From Perca fluviatilis (Eukaryota > Chordata > Actinopteri > Perciformes > Percidae), in NCBI RefSeq assembly GCF_010015445.1, contig NC_053123.1, positions 1,889,579-1,953,578 on the forward strand: DNA of 64,000 nt, given 5' to 3'. The notes under the pieces are model-generated. The model saw nothing but the letters and a program-made list of their open reading frames with translations, searched no databases and had not been told where the DNA came from. Both the position numbers and the translations under genes were made by a program. Within the stretch, counting starts at the first letter, position 1; each line of letters opens with the position of its first letter. Of this stretch, positions 10,340 to 22,599 are shown in pieces.

Positions 10340-11214
10340 TATTATTGGACTCCTTTGACAGCCATGTTTGGGTTTGTGATTAGGAGAATAATTGCAGTCC
10401 CGACTGTAGCAACAACAACTGTGTCCTTGAAGCGCAACCTCATTGACAAGTGGTTCGTGAAGGTTTTGAATGGCCGAATACTAGCCAATAACAGCACAGT
10501 GGTGCTAGCCAATAACAGCACGTTAGGATGGGACCAAGCGGTGCACTCGTCTCGTTGGGGGGAAAAAAAAGACCGCTAAAATAGCTTGGCTTAATCTCTC
10601 CTCTGTGTGAAAAATGTGACAGACATGTTGGTAATTTACTTCCTAGTTATGTTCTTGATTGCAGGATCCATGGTTACTGGAGTGTTATCTTTAGTTTCAT
10701 GTCTAAGGTGTTAAATATTCAAATTGTCCCAGATCCAGTTTTAGTCATTTTAGGGATATCCAATGAAGCAAAGAAACTGACACTGGCTCAACGGCGCTTC
10801 TTGGCATACGGAATTCTCACTGTAAAAAAAGTATATCTTCTTATTCTGGAAAAAGAAAGAAGTCCCAACACTGAACTTATGGCTCAGAGAGATGATTGAC
10901 ACACAGAAATTCATCCTTAAGGACAAACTAAAAAGACTTTGAGAAAATGTTGACACCTTTTGGTATCTTATCCTGCAGGACAAGCAGAATCCTGATCGTA
11001 CTCCGGACTGGGTTGTTGTGGATAGGGCATTAGGGCAACTTGTTTTTCTTTTCTTTTTTCTTCCTTATTTTTGAAATGAAGATTCATAATAAAAATATTT
11101 GAAAAAATTACATCTTGGCTTCGACAACTGGTTAACATTCAAGCAGTTTGAATTCAAACACAATGTCTAAATATCGGTATGCCCTCGTGTCTTTGACTAA
11201 TGCTTCCGGTATAC
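10340..11214. other. Unassigned, no gene seen
   Basis: AT-rich sequence. A short direct repeat, GTGCTAGCCAATAACAGCAC-like, occurs twice at about 10475-10520. Nothing else is recognisable and no frame looks coding. Confidence 0.5.
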
Positions 11215-11640
11215 TGGCCGCAGCTGACCTGTCGTGCGCCAATGTGACGTCACGGGAGCGCTGTAACTGTTTATACTTGCGCGTGGTGGTCGCGACACTA
11301 GCTGCAGTCTTCTCCTGAACAGAGGTGGCGCTAATGAGGAAAGGCTACCGGCTTTGCTGTTTCTACGGACTAGAAGAAGAAGAAAAAGATAAACAACGGC
11401 AGAACTGGCAGCAGCATTGACGTCAGTGCTTCGATTTGATTCAATGACCTACCAACGACTGTAAAAAGGCCTTAAGAGACAAGCCAAAGATTTGATTAGC
11501 ATTGTACCAACTCACTCGATAATAGACTTTCACCATGAAGATACTTCCAGAACATAAGTTGTGGAATGTCGCATGGCTAACGCCAAGAAGTCTGTCAACA
11601 AGTTGAGCAGTGGTGCTGCATTTAGCAGGTAAGTTTAGCC
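11215..11640 (+). other. CpG-bearing stretch with possible first exon
   Basis: The stretch is richer in CG dinucleotides than its surroundings and ends in AGCAG followed by a strong splice donor, GTAAGT, at 11629. Two ATGs are possible. The one at 11535 (context TTCACCATGA) runs into a stop. The one at 11573 reads MANAKKSVNKLSSGAAFSR up to the donor. No acceptor or second exon was found and the peptide matches no family I know. It could be the 5' exon of a transposon or chance. Confidence 0.25.
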
Positions 11641-11694
11641 GTCAATTTTATTTTAACAGTTACCATAACTTAGAGAACTCTTAGGTCAGCATGC

Positions 11695-11760
11695 AAAAAA
11701 GTTAATCTTCTTCTACCTTATTTGACAAAAAAGTTAATCTTCTTCTACCTTATTTGACAA
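11695..11760 (+). repeat. 33-bp tandem duplication
   Basis: AAAAAAGTTAATCTTCTTCT followed by ACCTTATTTGAC occurs twice back to back without change. This looks like a recent replication-slippage duplication. Confidence 0.9.
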
Positions 11761-12427
11761 AAACTGAAAAAATACGATCACATAACACCCGTTCTGGCCT
11801 ATAGGATACAAAGGTGATTGAGACCACGTATGAAAAGTTTAGTCTGAGCAGCAAAATTAAATATGATTCTGATAAACTAGGTTATCCATGGGGCTTGGGC
11901 ACGTATACATACATATTACAGAAAAGGATTAAAATGTTACACCCCATATTAATTCCTGTTTAGAGTTTCTTTCCGGGAAAGAGAGGAGTCAGAACAGGAC
12001 AGTGGAGAGTGACAGAAAAGAATGTCAACTTTAGCCAGTACACATAAAAGAAGAAAAATTGACGGAAAGACGAGAAAAGAGAAACTGACAGAGAAAAATG
12101 CTCCCGTCTCAGATTGGCTGTCTCTGTGGGCATACAGCTGCTTGTACAGCTGTTGGGTGATTTAAGGAGAAAGGTCTGAAAATCATTAGCACTTTTTTTT
12201 TTGGGTAGGCCTAGACAATAAATATGAAGAGAAGTGGTTTCAGCTAACAAGCATCTCTCTCCCAGTCAGCTGAAATTGATATTGTAACATTTAACATAAC
12301 AGTGCATAATGAAAGTATGTGCTGTTTAAAGAGGCATGTTGGAACAATTTTCTGGGAGGAGAAACAAATCTGTGCTTTTAGTTAGTTGGGTTGTGTGGGA
12401 GGTCATCTGGTTATCACTGCATACACT
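11761..12427. other. No gene seen
   Basis: AT-rich sequence with no recognisable gene, element ends or repeats. Confidence 0.5.
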
Positions 12428-12860
12428 TAAAGCTGCTATAAACAATACATTTTAAATTAACAGTGGCTCAAATGTCAATGTGTAATACAAAAAGGTCACT
12501 TGTTTAATTATGATTAATAATAATCCTGCGGTTCACCTCACCAATACAGATTTGTATAGTGCCTTTCAGCTAATATTTTTGGTTTTGGGGCCAACAACTT
12601 TTTTGGTTCTAATTGCATTGTTTCCAGCTGCAGCAGCAGCTGTTTCCTGTAAACATAGCTTTGATAAACCCGCTGTAGACTAAAATGATAAACATACAAA
12701 CACAGTTAGAAACTAGCTGGTAAACATAGTAAAGCATTTAGCACTTAAGGGGCCTGCTATTTCCCTCAGGAGCTGGTGGAGACCAAAACAGAGCTAAAAG
12801 GAGAGTGAATAATGGACTTACATTCATCAGGTGACCAGAATCCCAACTCCAAATGACACA
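12428..12860. repeat. Possible dispersed fish repeat
   Basis: The words TTAAAGCTGCTATAAACAAT, GAGCTAAAAGGAGAGTGAAT and CATTCATCAGGTGACCAGAA resemble a repeat seen across teleosts. Only one copy is present here and TIRs were not found, so this rests on recollection of the family rather than on internal comparison. Confidence 0.35.
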
Positions 12861-12924
12861 ACACATTCACTATAACCCCTTCATAAGATGATAATATATC
12901 AATGTTGTTACATCTTGTCGCAAT

Positions 12925-13453
12925 CAGTGGTGAAAAAAAGTATTCAGATCCTTTACTTAAGTGAAAATACTATTACCACACTGTAAAAAAAAATCTCTGT
13001 TAAAAGTAAAAGTCCTGCAGTGAAAATGTAACTTAAGTAAAAGTATGTAAGTATCATCAGGAAAATGTACTCAATGCAGAAGAATCATCACATTTTAGAA
13101 AATGGAAACGTTTCAAACAGTGTCAATCAACTAAGTTGATCTGCTAACCATTTCAGATGCACTTGTATGCATGTGCGGTGTATTGTTGGGTAGTTCAATT
13201 TATTATAAAAACATATTTCATAAACTGCATGTGTTTTGTGTGCAAAAATCTTAATTTGTGTACAGTTTTTTGTAACTAAAGCTGTCAGATGAATGTAGTG
13301 GAGTAAAAAGTACAATATTTCTCTCTGAAATGTAGCAGAGTAGAAGTAGAAAGTGGCATGAAAAGAAAAAGACTCAAGTAAAGTACAAGTACCTCAACAT
13401 TTTTACTTAGGTACAGCACTTTAGTAAATGTACTTAGTTACATTCCACCACTG
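12925..13453. mobile_element. hAT MITE (AAGTAAAAGTA-rich family)
   Basis: It starts CAGTGGTGAAAAAAAGTATT and ends TAGTTACATTCCACCACTG. The probable TSD is gtcgcaat/gttgaaat (6 of 8). Both sub-terminal regions are full of alternating AAGTAAAAGTAC words, a hallmark of this fish family. Relatives lie at 35150-35852, 57625-59360 and about 62360-62500. The interior has no transposase. Confidence 0.85.
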
Positions 13454-13461
13454 GTTGAAAT

Positions 13462-15653
13462 GGCTGGTCCAATTAGCCACATTTGGATTTAAATGTTGTC
13501 TAAAGCTGGAACTGAAATGAAAATGAAAAACTAACTCAAGCTGTAGTGTCATACAGGATATCACAACTACACTAATATGCCAGCATTGTCAGAGAGGGGA
13601 GAAGCATTCTAATAAACTGAACTATTGTGTGCATCTTTGTATTGTTTGTTCACACTCGGACCACCATAAACTGAGGCCTCTGGCCTTAATTTTCAAATAA
13701 TGTACAGTCAAAATAGTACAGCTATAATGAAGGCTGAAGTACCATCGTTTTAAAACACAAGTGTTAGTAATTATTAGTATTAGAAAGGGTTCAGACCAAT
13801 AAACTAATCACACATACATGCTAATGTCGATCAGAGAAGAAATAGCTGATGAACAGTGTACACAATTAAAAGCACTAAGGCTATTATTTAAAATTGTAAA
13901 AAATCGAAAGTCCTTAGCTAGAATCATAAGCCCCTGAGAGCAAAGAACATTGGCTTCATTTTAGCCCACTTTTGTGAATGTTAATGGGTCAAACTGTAGG
14001 CTCGAAAATGATCTGATGATGAAACATGATGCCAAAAAGAAAAGAGAAGGACATCTGAGAGATTTTAAAGTAGGCTTCAGCACAATCTGGGGCAGCTCAG
14101 TTTGGGTACGAAATGTTAACACATTGCATATTTGGACATTGGCTGATTGGTCTCACATGTTGCAAAGAGTAGACCTCTGTACAGTAAATGCTTTTGTCAG
14201 ACTGCACGTTACAGTATTTTAATGAACCCTTCATTATTTAGTATTCAATGAATGAACCTTCCAACATACCTGGTGGTCTTTGCTAAGCTTTACCATGACA
14301 AGGCATACAAAAATCATTCCTCAAAAAGTGCTCTCCTTTGAGTATTAATTACATTACAGTGTGTCCATCTGTCCCCATTACCGCTAAAATTTCTACTCTC
14401 CCCAGTATGCATGTACCACACTTGCTCATTAAAATGATTTTAATTTAGAAGACAAATGTACCATTGCCTTTTCCTCTCCTGCACTAAGCATGCTTTGAAC
14501 CCTCTGATGGCGATCTTACAAACCTGGAGTGGCTTGAATAGTTGCGATGCCAAAATGTGTGGTAACCAGGGAGCTAATTATCCATTTTTTTGGTGTCTGT
14601 CTCTCTACTTTGTAGATAACTTAAAACAGTATATGCACTGGTAAGCAAAACTCAGCTGCTTCATACTAATGTATTCCATACCATCAATCACAGTAAATAC
14701 CATCCTCTGGATCAATATGCAGCATAGGGCCATTTTGAATATCCAGCATTGAAACTGATGGGTACTTACATTCAAGAATGTCACCCAGTGTTTAATAAAG
14801 ACCTTCATTTCTGTGTGAAAATGCAGATGTAGGTAGATTATACCCACCTCCGAGGGTTCAATAAAGGCTCCACTCTGGTATTTGACTTTTCAAAGTGTAG
14901 CACCTGATTTTCAGAAGCACTGACATTTCAGTGGAAATAGGAAGAGGTTGTGAAGATAGGGTGCGTTGGCAATGTTCATTTCCAGTGTCCTTGCAAAGTG
15001 CATGTGCTGATAGGCAGGTGTGATAACGAGCCATTCCTCAAAGCCATTTGAGTGATATGTTCCTACTTTGTTATTACATTCACGCTCACCTTGATGTTAC
15101 AGTGCGGACCGATTTTTTTTGATCAATTTTAAAAAGCACAGAATAAGACTAATGTCTGAAGGCACATTTCATTATTCTTGCATTTTTGAACAAACAGTTG
15201 ACAGCCATGTTGGACGAATCTGCACCCGGGTTTACATCCAGTGTTAACAGTGTTCCAACATTCAGTAGCAATGCAGAAAGTAGTGTGCCCTTTAGAGAGG
15301 TGGAAAGTAAGTGGGCGCTCAGACTGAAAAAAGCGCTGGGTTAAAACAACGGGGAGGGACTGTGTTGGTGGGGGTGGGCTGCTTCAAGTACCAGTGAGAC
15401 TGATCTGATCCAGGAAGTCCAGTTTGAGTAAGAGATCCATGAGTTTGCTGCACAGTGATTTTTTTTTTATTGTGTTGCGGTAAAAAGTTTAGCCAGGTTC
15501 GACTTCTTTGCCAGAGTCAGTCTGAATGTGCCTGTGGGTGTGGAGGTCAGGGAGGTGGAGAGGCATAACACATACAGTACGTCTAATATTCACCTTTATA
15601 TTAACTGTAATCATGATCTTCCCCTAAAAGCGAGGCTTTTCGTTCAATATAAT
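13462..15653. other. Apparently single-copy DNA
   Basis: About 2.2 kb with no recognised gene, RNA or mobile-element ends. Several small frames (for example 13974-14222 plus and 14605-14847 minus) have compositions typical of AT-rich noncoding DNA and no motifs. Nothing is called. Confidence 0.6.
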
Positions 15654-15775
15654 ACAGGGTTTTTGCAGAATCGTCCAATATTGACGATGTTGTCTGGTGA
15701 TAAAGTTGCTTCATTAGCTAGATAATCTGAAGTAACAAGAGAGATCATGTTGATTAAGACAAAAGGTCATAGTTG
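15654..15775 (+). repeat. 120-bp direct repeat, copy 1
   Basis: It shares ordered words with 16926-17050: GGGTTTTTGCAGAATCGTCC, TCATTAGCTAGATAATCTGA, AGTAACAAGAGAGAT and GGTCATAGTTG. The two copies are in the same orientation, 1.27 kb apart, with short indels. Confidence 0.75.
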
Positions 15776-15807
15776 TCCTTCTGTTGTGAAGAAGATGTAG
15801 AAATGGA

Positions 15808-16202
15808 CAACCCGTTCTCACTCTCAACTCATGAAATACTGATGCTTGGTCAGTGTCTCTCAACGTCAGATACTGATCCAAAAATCACCCTTCAGCGTCT
15901 GTATGGAACGCACCGGGCAGAGCAGCAGCTCGACCGTGGCGCTGTAAGATGACGTAGCATGAAGAGCGACAACGTTAGCGAGTAGTATGAAAGACCTAAA
16001 ATCTGCGTAAGGACGCAGGTTAGGGGGTGGATGGGTCAAACAACACAGGTCTTTCACCCAGAAGACCATGGTTCATGTCCCGTTCTTGTCCCGTGTGTCA
16101 CTGAAACGTACATTTTGTACCCTCAATCAATCAGAGCATCAAAAAGTAACGCCAAGAGTCCCGAACAAGCGTGTCGAAAAATGATGGGAGTGAGAATGTG
16201 TT
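15808..16202 (+). mobile_element. CAACCCGTTCTCACTC family element, copy 2
   Basis: It starts CAACCCGTTCTCACTCTCAA and ends GTGAGAATGTGTT. A perfect 8-bp TSD, gaaatgga, is at 15800-15807 and immediately after the right end. It shares the GGAACGCACCGGGCAGAGCA block with copy 1 but has a shorter right half. No coding capacity. Confidence 0.85.
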
Positions 16203-16479
16203 GAAATGGAGTATTCTGCAAGGTATGCATGCTTACAAGTAATTGACTGGCCGCCATAGCATTTTTTTGCGACATGTCTTGTGTTGTGACAAAAGTCTTT
16301 TTAGAAGCCTGTCAGTGCTAGCCTGGTGTATCTGGTACCTTCTTCCTGACCTCAACATGGAAAAAAGGCTGTTACCCTGTGCTGTTTGGAACTTTAATAA
16401 TTCTCCTAGCCTCTTTCTTACAGCGTCCGGTGTAAATATTAGTTAGGCTGGGTGGGGTTGGCCTATTGTATGTTCAGCC

Positions 16480-16745
16480 GAATGAACCACTCTTTGCAGG
16501 CCTTGCAGTCCTGTTCAGTGCTATTTCCATACCAGGCAGTGATGTTCCCCGTCAGGACACACTCGATGACGCAGGAGAAGAAATTCCTCAGTATTTGAGG
16601 GGAGACCGAAATTTTCTCAGGCGTCTGAGGTGAAACAGTCTCTGCCTTGCCTTTCTTACCACTGAGTCAGTATACAGGCCCCAGGGCAGACCCTTGGTGA
16701 TGTGAACACCAAGCTATTTGAAGATGTCCGCCCTTTCCTTGTATA
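16480..16745 (-). pseudogene. LINE reverse-transcriptase C-terminal fragment
   Basis: On the minus strand, pieces read DIFKxLGVHIT, then a LFHLRRLRKF motif, then CVLTGNITAWYGNSTEQDC, which are typical of the thumb and post-RT region of Jockey/Rex1-type LINEs. Stops and at least one frameshift interrupt it. It is a truncated, dead fragment of a different LINE from that at 1640-4135. No 3' end could be fixed. Confidence 0.65.
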
Positions 16746-16925
16746 GATCCGTTGCCGTTGTTGTAAATGTGGTGGTTTCTGTGTGTGTATATACATGTCT
16801 TTATGTTATCTGTTGATGTATTTGTCTGTTTATTGCCATATGGGCACAATACACATCTATCCATTTATCTATCTCCACTGAGGATATTAAGAGGGGCGTA
16901 GTTCCTTTCCTGCTTCATTGAATGT

Positions 16926-17050
16926 AATGAAGGGTTTTGCAGAACCTTCCAATATGGACGTCGATGTCCGGCGATAGGGTTGGTTCATTAGCTAATCTGA
17001 AGTAACAAGAAAGATAATGTTGAACACAGACGGAAGGTTATAGTTGCCTA
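16926..17050 (+). repeat. 120-bp direct repeat, copy 2
   Basis: This is the counterpart of 15654-15775: GGGTTTTGCAGAACCTTCC, TCATTAGCTAATCTGAAGTA, ACAAGAAAGATAATGTTGA. The segment between the two copies contains a MITE and a LINE fragment. Confidence 0.75.
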
Positions 17051-17104
17051 TAGTTTGGATTCGAAAACATACAATGAGTATATCTGAGTGTTTGACATTC
17101 TTGT

Positions 17105-17215
17105 TCAGTAGAAACCATTAAACCAGAGAACGTTTTCCTCCCATCCCCGAATGCTATGTGGAGTAGCCAGACCCTCCTTCAGCGCGCTTCGGAGGAGGGT
17201 CTGGCAAAGCGAGAC
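17105..17215 (-). mobile_element. Palindrome-ended repeat family, fragment
   Basis: AACCAGAGAACGTTTTCCTC, CCATCCCCGAATGCTATG and then CCAGACCCTCCTTCAGCGCG with CTTCGGAGGAGGGTCTGG form one end of a family also present at 41640-41965, 57056-57430 and 62692-62908. The end is itself a near-perfect inverted repeat that could fold as a hairpin. Only the end survives here. Confidence 0.7.
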
Positions 17216-18602
17216 TAAGTACAAGGTAACATCCTATTAATGATCACCTGAATGACAAGACTTTATCCTACTCTAGAATATTGACGAATGAATCAATGAA
17301 GAAAGACTTTGAAAGAGGAGCTCCCCGATGATAGCACATGACGACGATTTGGCTCAGTAGTTAAAGAGCCCCACCTGGGCTAATAATGTATCTTATGTGT
17401 CATTGAATGGAATAATGGTAATCAGCGGTGTTCATCAGCAGTTTGTCAGCACTTTGCTATTTTCAGCCGCACTGTACACTGTCAAGAGTTGATGTTAAAA
17501 CCCTATCCAAATTACCTTTCCGTATGGCGACCAAGATGTAAATGAAATTAAAAGCATCAGGCCACATCTGTACAATGATGCGTGACCGTGTTTGACGTGT
17601 GAGCAATGCTTGCTCGTCATTACGATGACAGTAACTAAACAGAAGTTTGAAGCCAGAGAATGCAACTCATTATAAAGCCATAAGACTTACGCTCTTGCTC
17701 TTTCCATCCCTCGTTCCATCCCTGTCTTCGCTGTGTTAACTGTCTTCCATTATTGCTTTCCGTTACCCAAATTAAGTTATCCTTCCTCATTATTTTTCCA
17801 AGAGGGAAATGGGACGTGTCAGCAGAAAGTAAAAATATCGTCAGCGGGCCTATGCTATGACAGATTAATTGGATTATAGTTGCATTTAGCCTAGATTAGG
17901 TCCTGCATGGGGACCTGGGTGGTGACACAGATGGATTAAGTTAGAGAGTGCAACACTGACGGGAAGAGCTCTTAATTGTGCAGGGCAAACGCAGTGGCAC
18001 AGGGGTGACATCAAATTCCAACTATTTCCTGCCCCTTGATAGTTCTATTTAGCTTTGCTTTCCACTGGGTATTTTTCAAAAGCCGAAAAACTAAACAACT
18101 CATGTCCTGCAGTGGCACACTTCTTTCCTATCTGCTGCTTCCACTGTTTCCCCTGCAAAGTCATTTTTTGGGAAAATACCAAAAAATCATGAAGATGAAA
18201 TCTGTAACCAACTGCCTGATTTCTGCAGCACCAAGAGAGCTACAGCATAGCTAAAGGACAATTCCTCTCTGTTACAATGTGGACCTTATTATGGTAGATA
18301 CGGCCATTGTATCAGTCATGATACCGTTGTACTCAAGTTCTGGGAACACAGCGACATGTAAAAACAAAAAAAAATGGATCTGAGCAAGAAACACAAGTGA
18401 TCAGACTTTTAGACTTGAACCCTATGATACAACTTCACTTCCTTTTTCAAGTCTGATCTTATTTTAGTGATGCCATGTTCCCAGACATCAATTACTTTGG
18501 TAAGTACAAAGTTTTATAGGCCAGTAGAAATACTACCCCCCCCCCCCTCACATTCACTGGTAAGCAAACACCTAATATTATATCATACCTTTTTCAGAGC
18601 CC
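17216..18602. other. Apparently single-copy DNA
   Basis: No gene or element recognised. A run of 12 or more C lies at about 18535-18547. The block 17800-17950 has several homeodomain-like TTAAT/ATTAG words, but conservation cannot be judged here. Confidence 0.55.
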
Positions 18603-18722
18603 TTAAAGGGGTGATAGAATGCAAAACCGATTTTACCCTGTCATAGTTGAATAACGACAGTTCGGGGGGTAAATAGGACATACAGTGCCTTCAAAAATTT
18701 TTTTTTTTAAATTTTATTAAAA

Positions 18723-18882
<160 letters not shown>

Positions 18883-19494
18883 TAGAAGCTCAAAGTCCCA
18901 CTGACACCCCTTTACTATGAAAATCTCATATTTTGAAACTGCCGCTGAAAACGGCGAATCCCAACAAAGCTGGAAGTTGACGTCAACCTCCCAAAACCGG
19001 AACCTTTGTCAGCCCATGGGTGTATTAAGAGAAGGCGATTACGCACCAATAATTTAGGCTAGACAACTGACCTGAGATCAGGTAGTCTTCTGAATCTAGC
19101 TAGGTACGCAGATCTCTGCTATTCCATTACAAAATTCACTTCTGAAACTTTTTTATGCGAAATCAACCATATAAAGCTCAAATATGGGCCGCTTTACGAA
19201 AATGAATGGCTAATTGCAAATTTTCTCCGACTGTGTGTCGGAGTTTAGTGCGGTGTTGGTGCTGCCTGGGTTGCTACATCGCGCCCTGACCGCAGTGTCA
19301 GCGAGCTTGTATGCCCGCAACTTTTACGCGCCCGCAGGTTCCAGTTAATCTTATAATGGGTATGTGTGTTGAGTTATTTAAACAAACAATCGGGAAATAA
19401 ACGCCTCTTGTCCGCAGTCTCATTGATAGACGGCGCGGTGAGATGGAGTCCATCAATGAGAGCTAGCTAGCCTCCTCCTAACTCTGACATTCAC

Positions 19495-19845
19495 AAAAAT
19501 ACATTCAATTGAAATCCAAAATCGGACAAGTGTTAGCTAAGCTTTGTAAGACCTTGAGGAACCTGTAATATTCATGCCGTGCGAAATTCAAACTGTAAAT
19601 ATACTTTAGTTATGCGAAAGTGAGCAAGCTGCGATATTTCCCCATTGTAATGAATGGGACATATAGCAAGCAGCTACTCGTCCTACAAAGACGCCTTTGC
19701 GTTCATAAAAATGCGCCTTAAAATCAAATCGGACACAACGGTTAGCTTTATAAGACATTGGGGAATGATGTTGTATAAGTGGCGTGGACGAAATTCAAAT
19801 AAAATTCCGTAAATATATTAGAGTTATGCCGGCAGCTGGCGCCGG
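19495..19845 (+). repeat. About 210-bp imperfect direct repeat inside the TTAA element
   Basis: The first copy has AAATCGGACAAGTGTTAGCT, TGCGAAATTCAAACTGTAAA and TAGTTATGCGAAAGTGAGC. The second has AAATCGGACACAACGGTTAGC, GACGAAATTCAAATAAAATT and TAGAGTTATGCC. The order is preserved with an offset of about 210 bp. Confidence 0.7.
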
Positions 19846-20470
19846 AGCCCGGTATGCAGTATCCACAAAGGGTGACTTTGCCCTGGGTATGGAGCCCAGC
19901 AGGCTGCCGCTTTCGTCGAACTGTGTGGAGCTCCTAAAGTCCGACACGTCTTCCCAAATTGGCAATTAGCCATACATTTTTGTAAAACGGCCCCCATATT
20001 TCAGCTTTATATAGTTGATTTCTCGCTTAAAAAAGTCTCAGAAGTGAATTTGGTAATGAAACATTGCAGTGTCTGGAATATGAGATTCTGTCGCTTCTCT
20101 AATGTATTTGTATTGGGGTTTCGCTCAACCAATCAGCGGCGTCTCTAATGTCTGCTTATGGCAAGTCGCTCAACCAATAGCGCCCCGAGGCTCATCTAAA
20201 TAATCATGACCATACCAGCTCTTGTTACAAATAGGGCCAAAACACAGGGATGCATAAGGGCCAATAAAATATCAACCAGGCCATTTTCAGCCCAACCAAT
20301 GTTACATACCCCATTAGGAGACCATAAGGAACAGTGTGAAATACCCTATATAATCATTCTATCACCCCTTTAACTTTTTTAATGCTGTCGGGGTGTAAAG
20401 ACCATTACAAAACCCCTGCCTTTAAGATCCTTGATATTGTTGGCATTTCTTCCAGTATAGTGGCTCTTAT

Positions 20471-21160
20471 CAGTGTTGCCAACTTAGCGACTTTGTCGCT
20501 AGATTTAGTGACTTTTCAGACCCCCTTAGCGACTTTTTTTTTAAAAAGCAACTAGCCAGACAAATCTGGCAACTTTCTGTAGAAAAGACGCCAGTATTGT
20601 CCAGCAAGAACGCAAAGTATTTCTCTCTTGTGACCGCTAAACCAGTCACCTCTCTCTTCTGTTCTGTGACTGAGGAGCTGCCCCTCCCCTCTCTGCTCTC
20701 TCCTCATGTGCAGCAGCACTGCGCACTGGGCAGGTAGAAGGGGAGGGGGGACAAGGTGCGGGGGCCGGTGTAGGTACGAGAGACAGCGGGGCGCGACGGT
20801 AGAAAGACGCCGCTGGGCAAGCCAGCCTTCTTTGAGAATTCTTTATCGATCTTTTTCCCTTCCATTTTAGAATTTCTTTTTTTACTTCAAAGATAGGCTG
20901 CCTATTTCTACATTATAATGTAAAATAAATTCCTGTATTGAATTTGTGATTATTTGGCTAAAGATTTCTATTTCTTTCTATCTACCTTGCTCACACAACC
21001 ACTAAGCTTTATGCAAATGATTGCGTAATGACGTCACACATATGCAAGTGAGCCTATGACGTCATCTAGCTACTTTTAGCGAATTACATCATCTAGCTAC
21101 TTTTAGCGACTTTTAGAGCTGGTGCTAGCTACTTTCATTGGAAAAGAGTTGGCAACAATG
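20471..21160. mobile_element. hAT MITE (CAGTGTTGCCAACT family), 690 bp
   Basis: It starts CAGTGTTGCCAACTTAGCGA. The right end, read on the minus strand, starts CATTGTTGCCAACTC. A perfect 8-bp TSD, gctcttat, is at 20463-20470 and 21161-21168. The sub-termini carry repeated AGCGACTTTT/CTAGCTACTTTTAGCGA words in opposed orientation. No transposase is present. Confidence 0.95.
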
Positions 21161-21168
21161 GCTCTTAT

Positions 21169-22554
21169 TGGCAGTGTCAACACACAACTGATGTGAGCTG
21201 ACAAGCCGTGACCTGCTGCGTACAATTCTGGACAGAAAGCGCCTCCACCTACACTAAATGTGCCAGCTGGTATTTTTTAATGATCCCCCATCACGCAGAT
21301 GGACATATTTATTATTTTATAATTTCAAAACACAGATACCATCCTTAACAGGCTTGTCTTCTTGTACATATGATTATCAATTAAATTAACACAAAATTGA
21401 AGAAAAAGGACGAAATGGATGGCTAAATTTACTGTATCTGTATCATTCCCACTCTTAACCTTGATCCATCCTCAAACCCTTTGCTACAGCCAGCTGTTAC
21501 CTGGCCTCAACTCTGACCCTGCTGCTAGCTGGCTGACATAACTCAACACCGGTGGGGTCGGAAAGATGTGATTTCACGGTGTCTACCAGATGTTCACACT
21601 AAACCCAAAAAACAGAGATATCATTCAGTTTGACTGCAGCAAGTCAGTAGCGGCCATTCCTCATGTCCCCATACAGATGTTTGTCATCTCATCGAACTTT
21701 CTATAGGGGCTTAGTGTCAGTTTCAGAGGTAGCTCAGCTCAACGTGCCCCATAGGCAAACGGAGAGAGGGTCGTAGCAGTGAATTACCGAGGCATGTGAA
21801 AGCAGCACAGCTGGTGGGAACACATGTAAGGGGCCTCTGCACATATGTTAGGTATTTAACCCATCAAAGAGATTGTAATCCACCGGATTGAGTGGATCAT
21901 CATTACAAACGTCCTTTGAACCAACTTTTAATAAAGATAACACACCACTGTGACCTTTCTTATCAAGCAAGCCTCATCACATCCAGATGAGATCAAATGG
22001 GAGCACATCAAACTTAACTTTGTCCAATTACCATTCATCTTATTCTTTTTTTTTCTCCCCCTCCCCCCATCCCCCCACCCACCAATTGATATAATTAGGT
22101 TGCGTTGTGGGACTTTGCTGGCTGAATGTATTAAGGCACTCAATAACAGATTAATTTAATCTCCCCTCAAAATGGAAACATATCTCCTTTAATGCTGTGA
22201 AGTTATTTCCTCTTAGTGTCACTGCCGTTGGTTCTACAGCACAACTCGATTATTAGGCCAGGAAAAATCATAGAAGAGTAAGGAGATGACAGCGCCTTCT
22301 GCCTCCCTTGCCACCGTGTTCATCTTTTTCACTTGCCCCTTTTTCTCCAAAAAGAAAAAAAAGAGAAAAAAAGAAAATCCTTTATAAATAATTGAAGGTC
22401 TGCTAGGGGCCGAGTACTGAAGGGAGGCTGAAATAACCAAAGACGCCGGCTGCAGATGAAGACAAGCTGCGAGGGGCACTGGAGCCCGTCTGATTTGTGC
22501 ATGAGAAATAAGATGGGAATTAAAGCATGGTACACTAGCTGCCACCGTATACAG

Positions 22555-22555
<1 letters not shown>
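21169..22555. other. Apparently single-copy DNA
   Basis: No gene, RNA or element ends seen. A pyrimidine-rich stretch lies at 22045-22085. Small frames here show no motifs. Confidence 0.55.
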
Positions 22556-22593
<38 letters not shown>

Positions 22594-22596
22594 TGT
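22556..22596. repeat. CTG/CAG trinucleotide repeat
   Basis: About 13 CTG units with one CTGTTG interruption near the 3' end. On the minus strand this gives a polyglutamine run inside a chance frame. There is no sign of an enclosing exon. Confidence 0.95.
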
Positions 22597-22599
22597 GTG

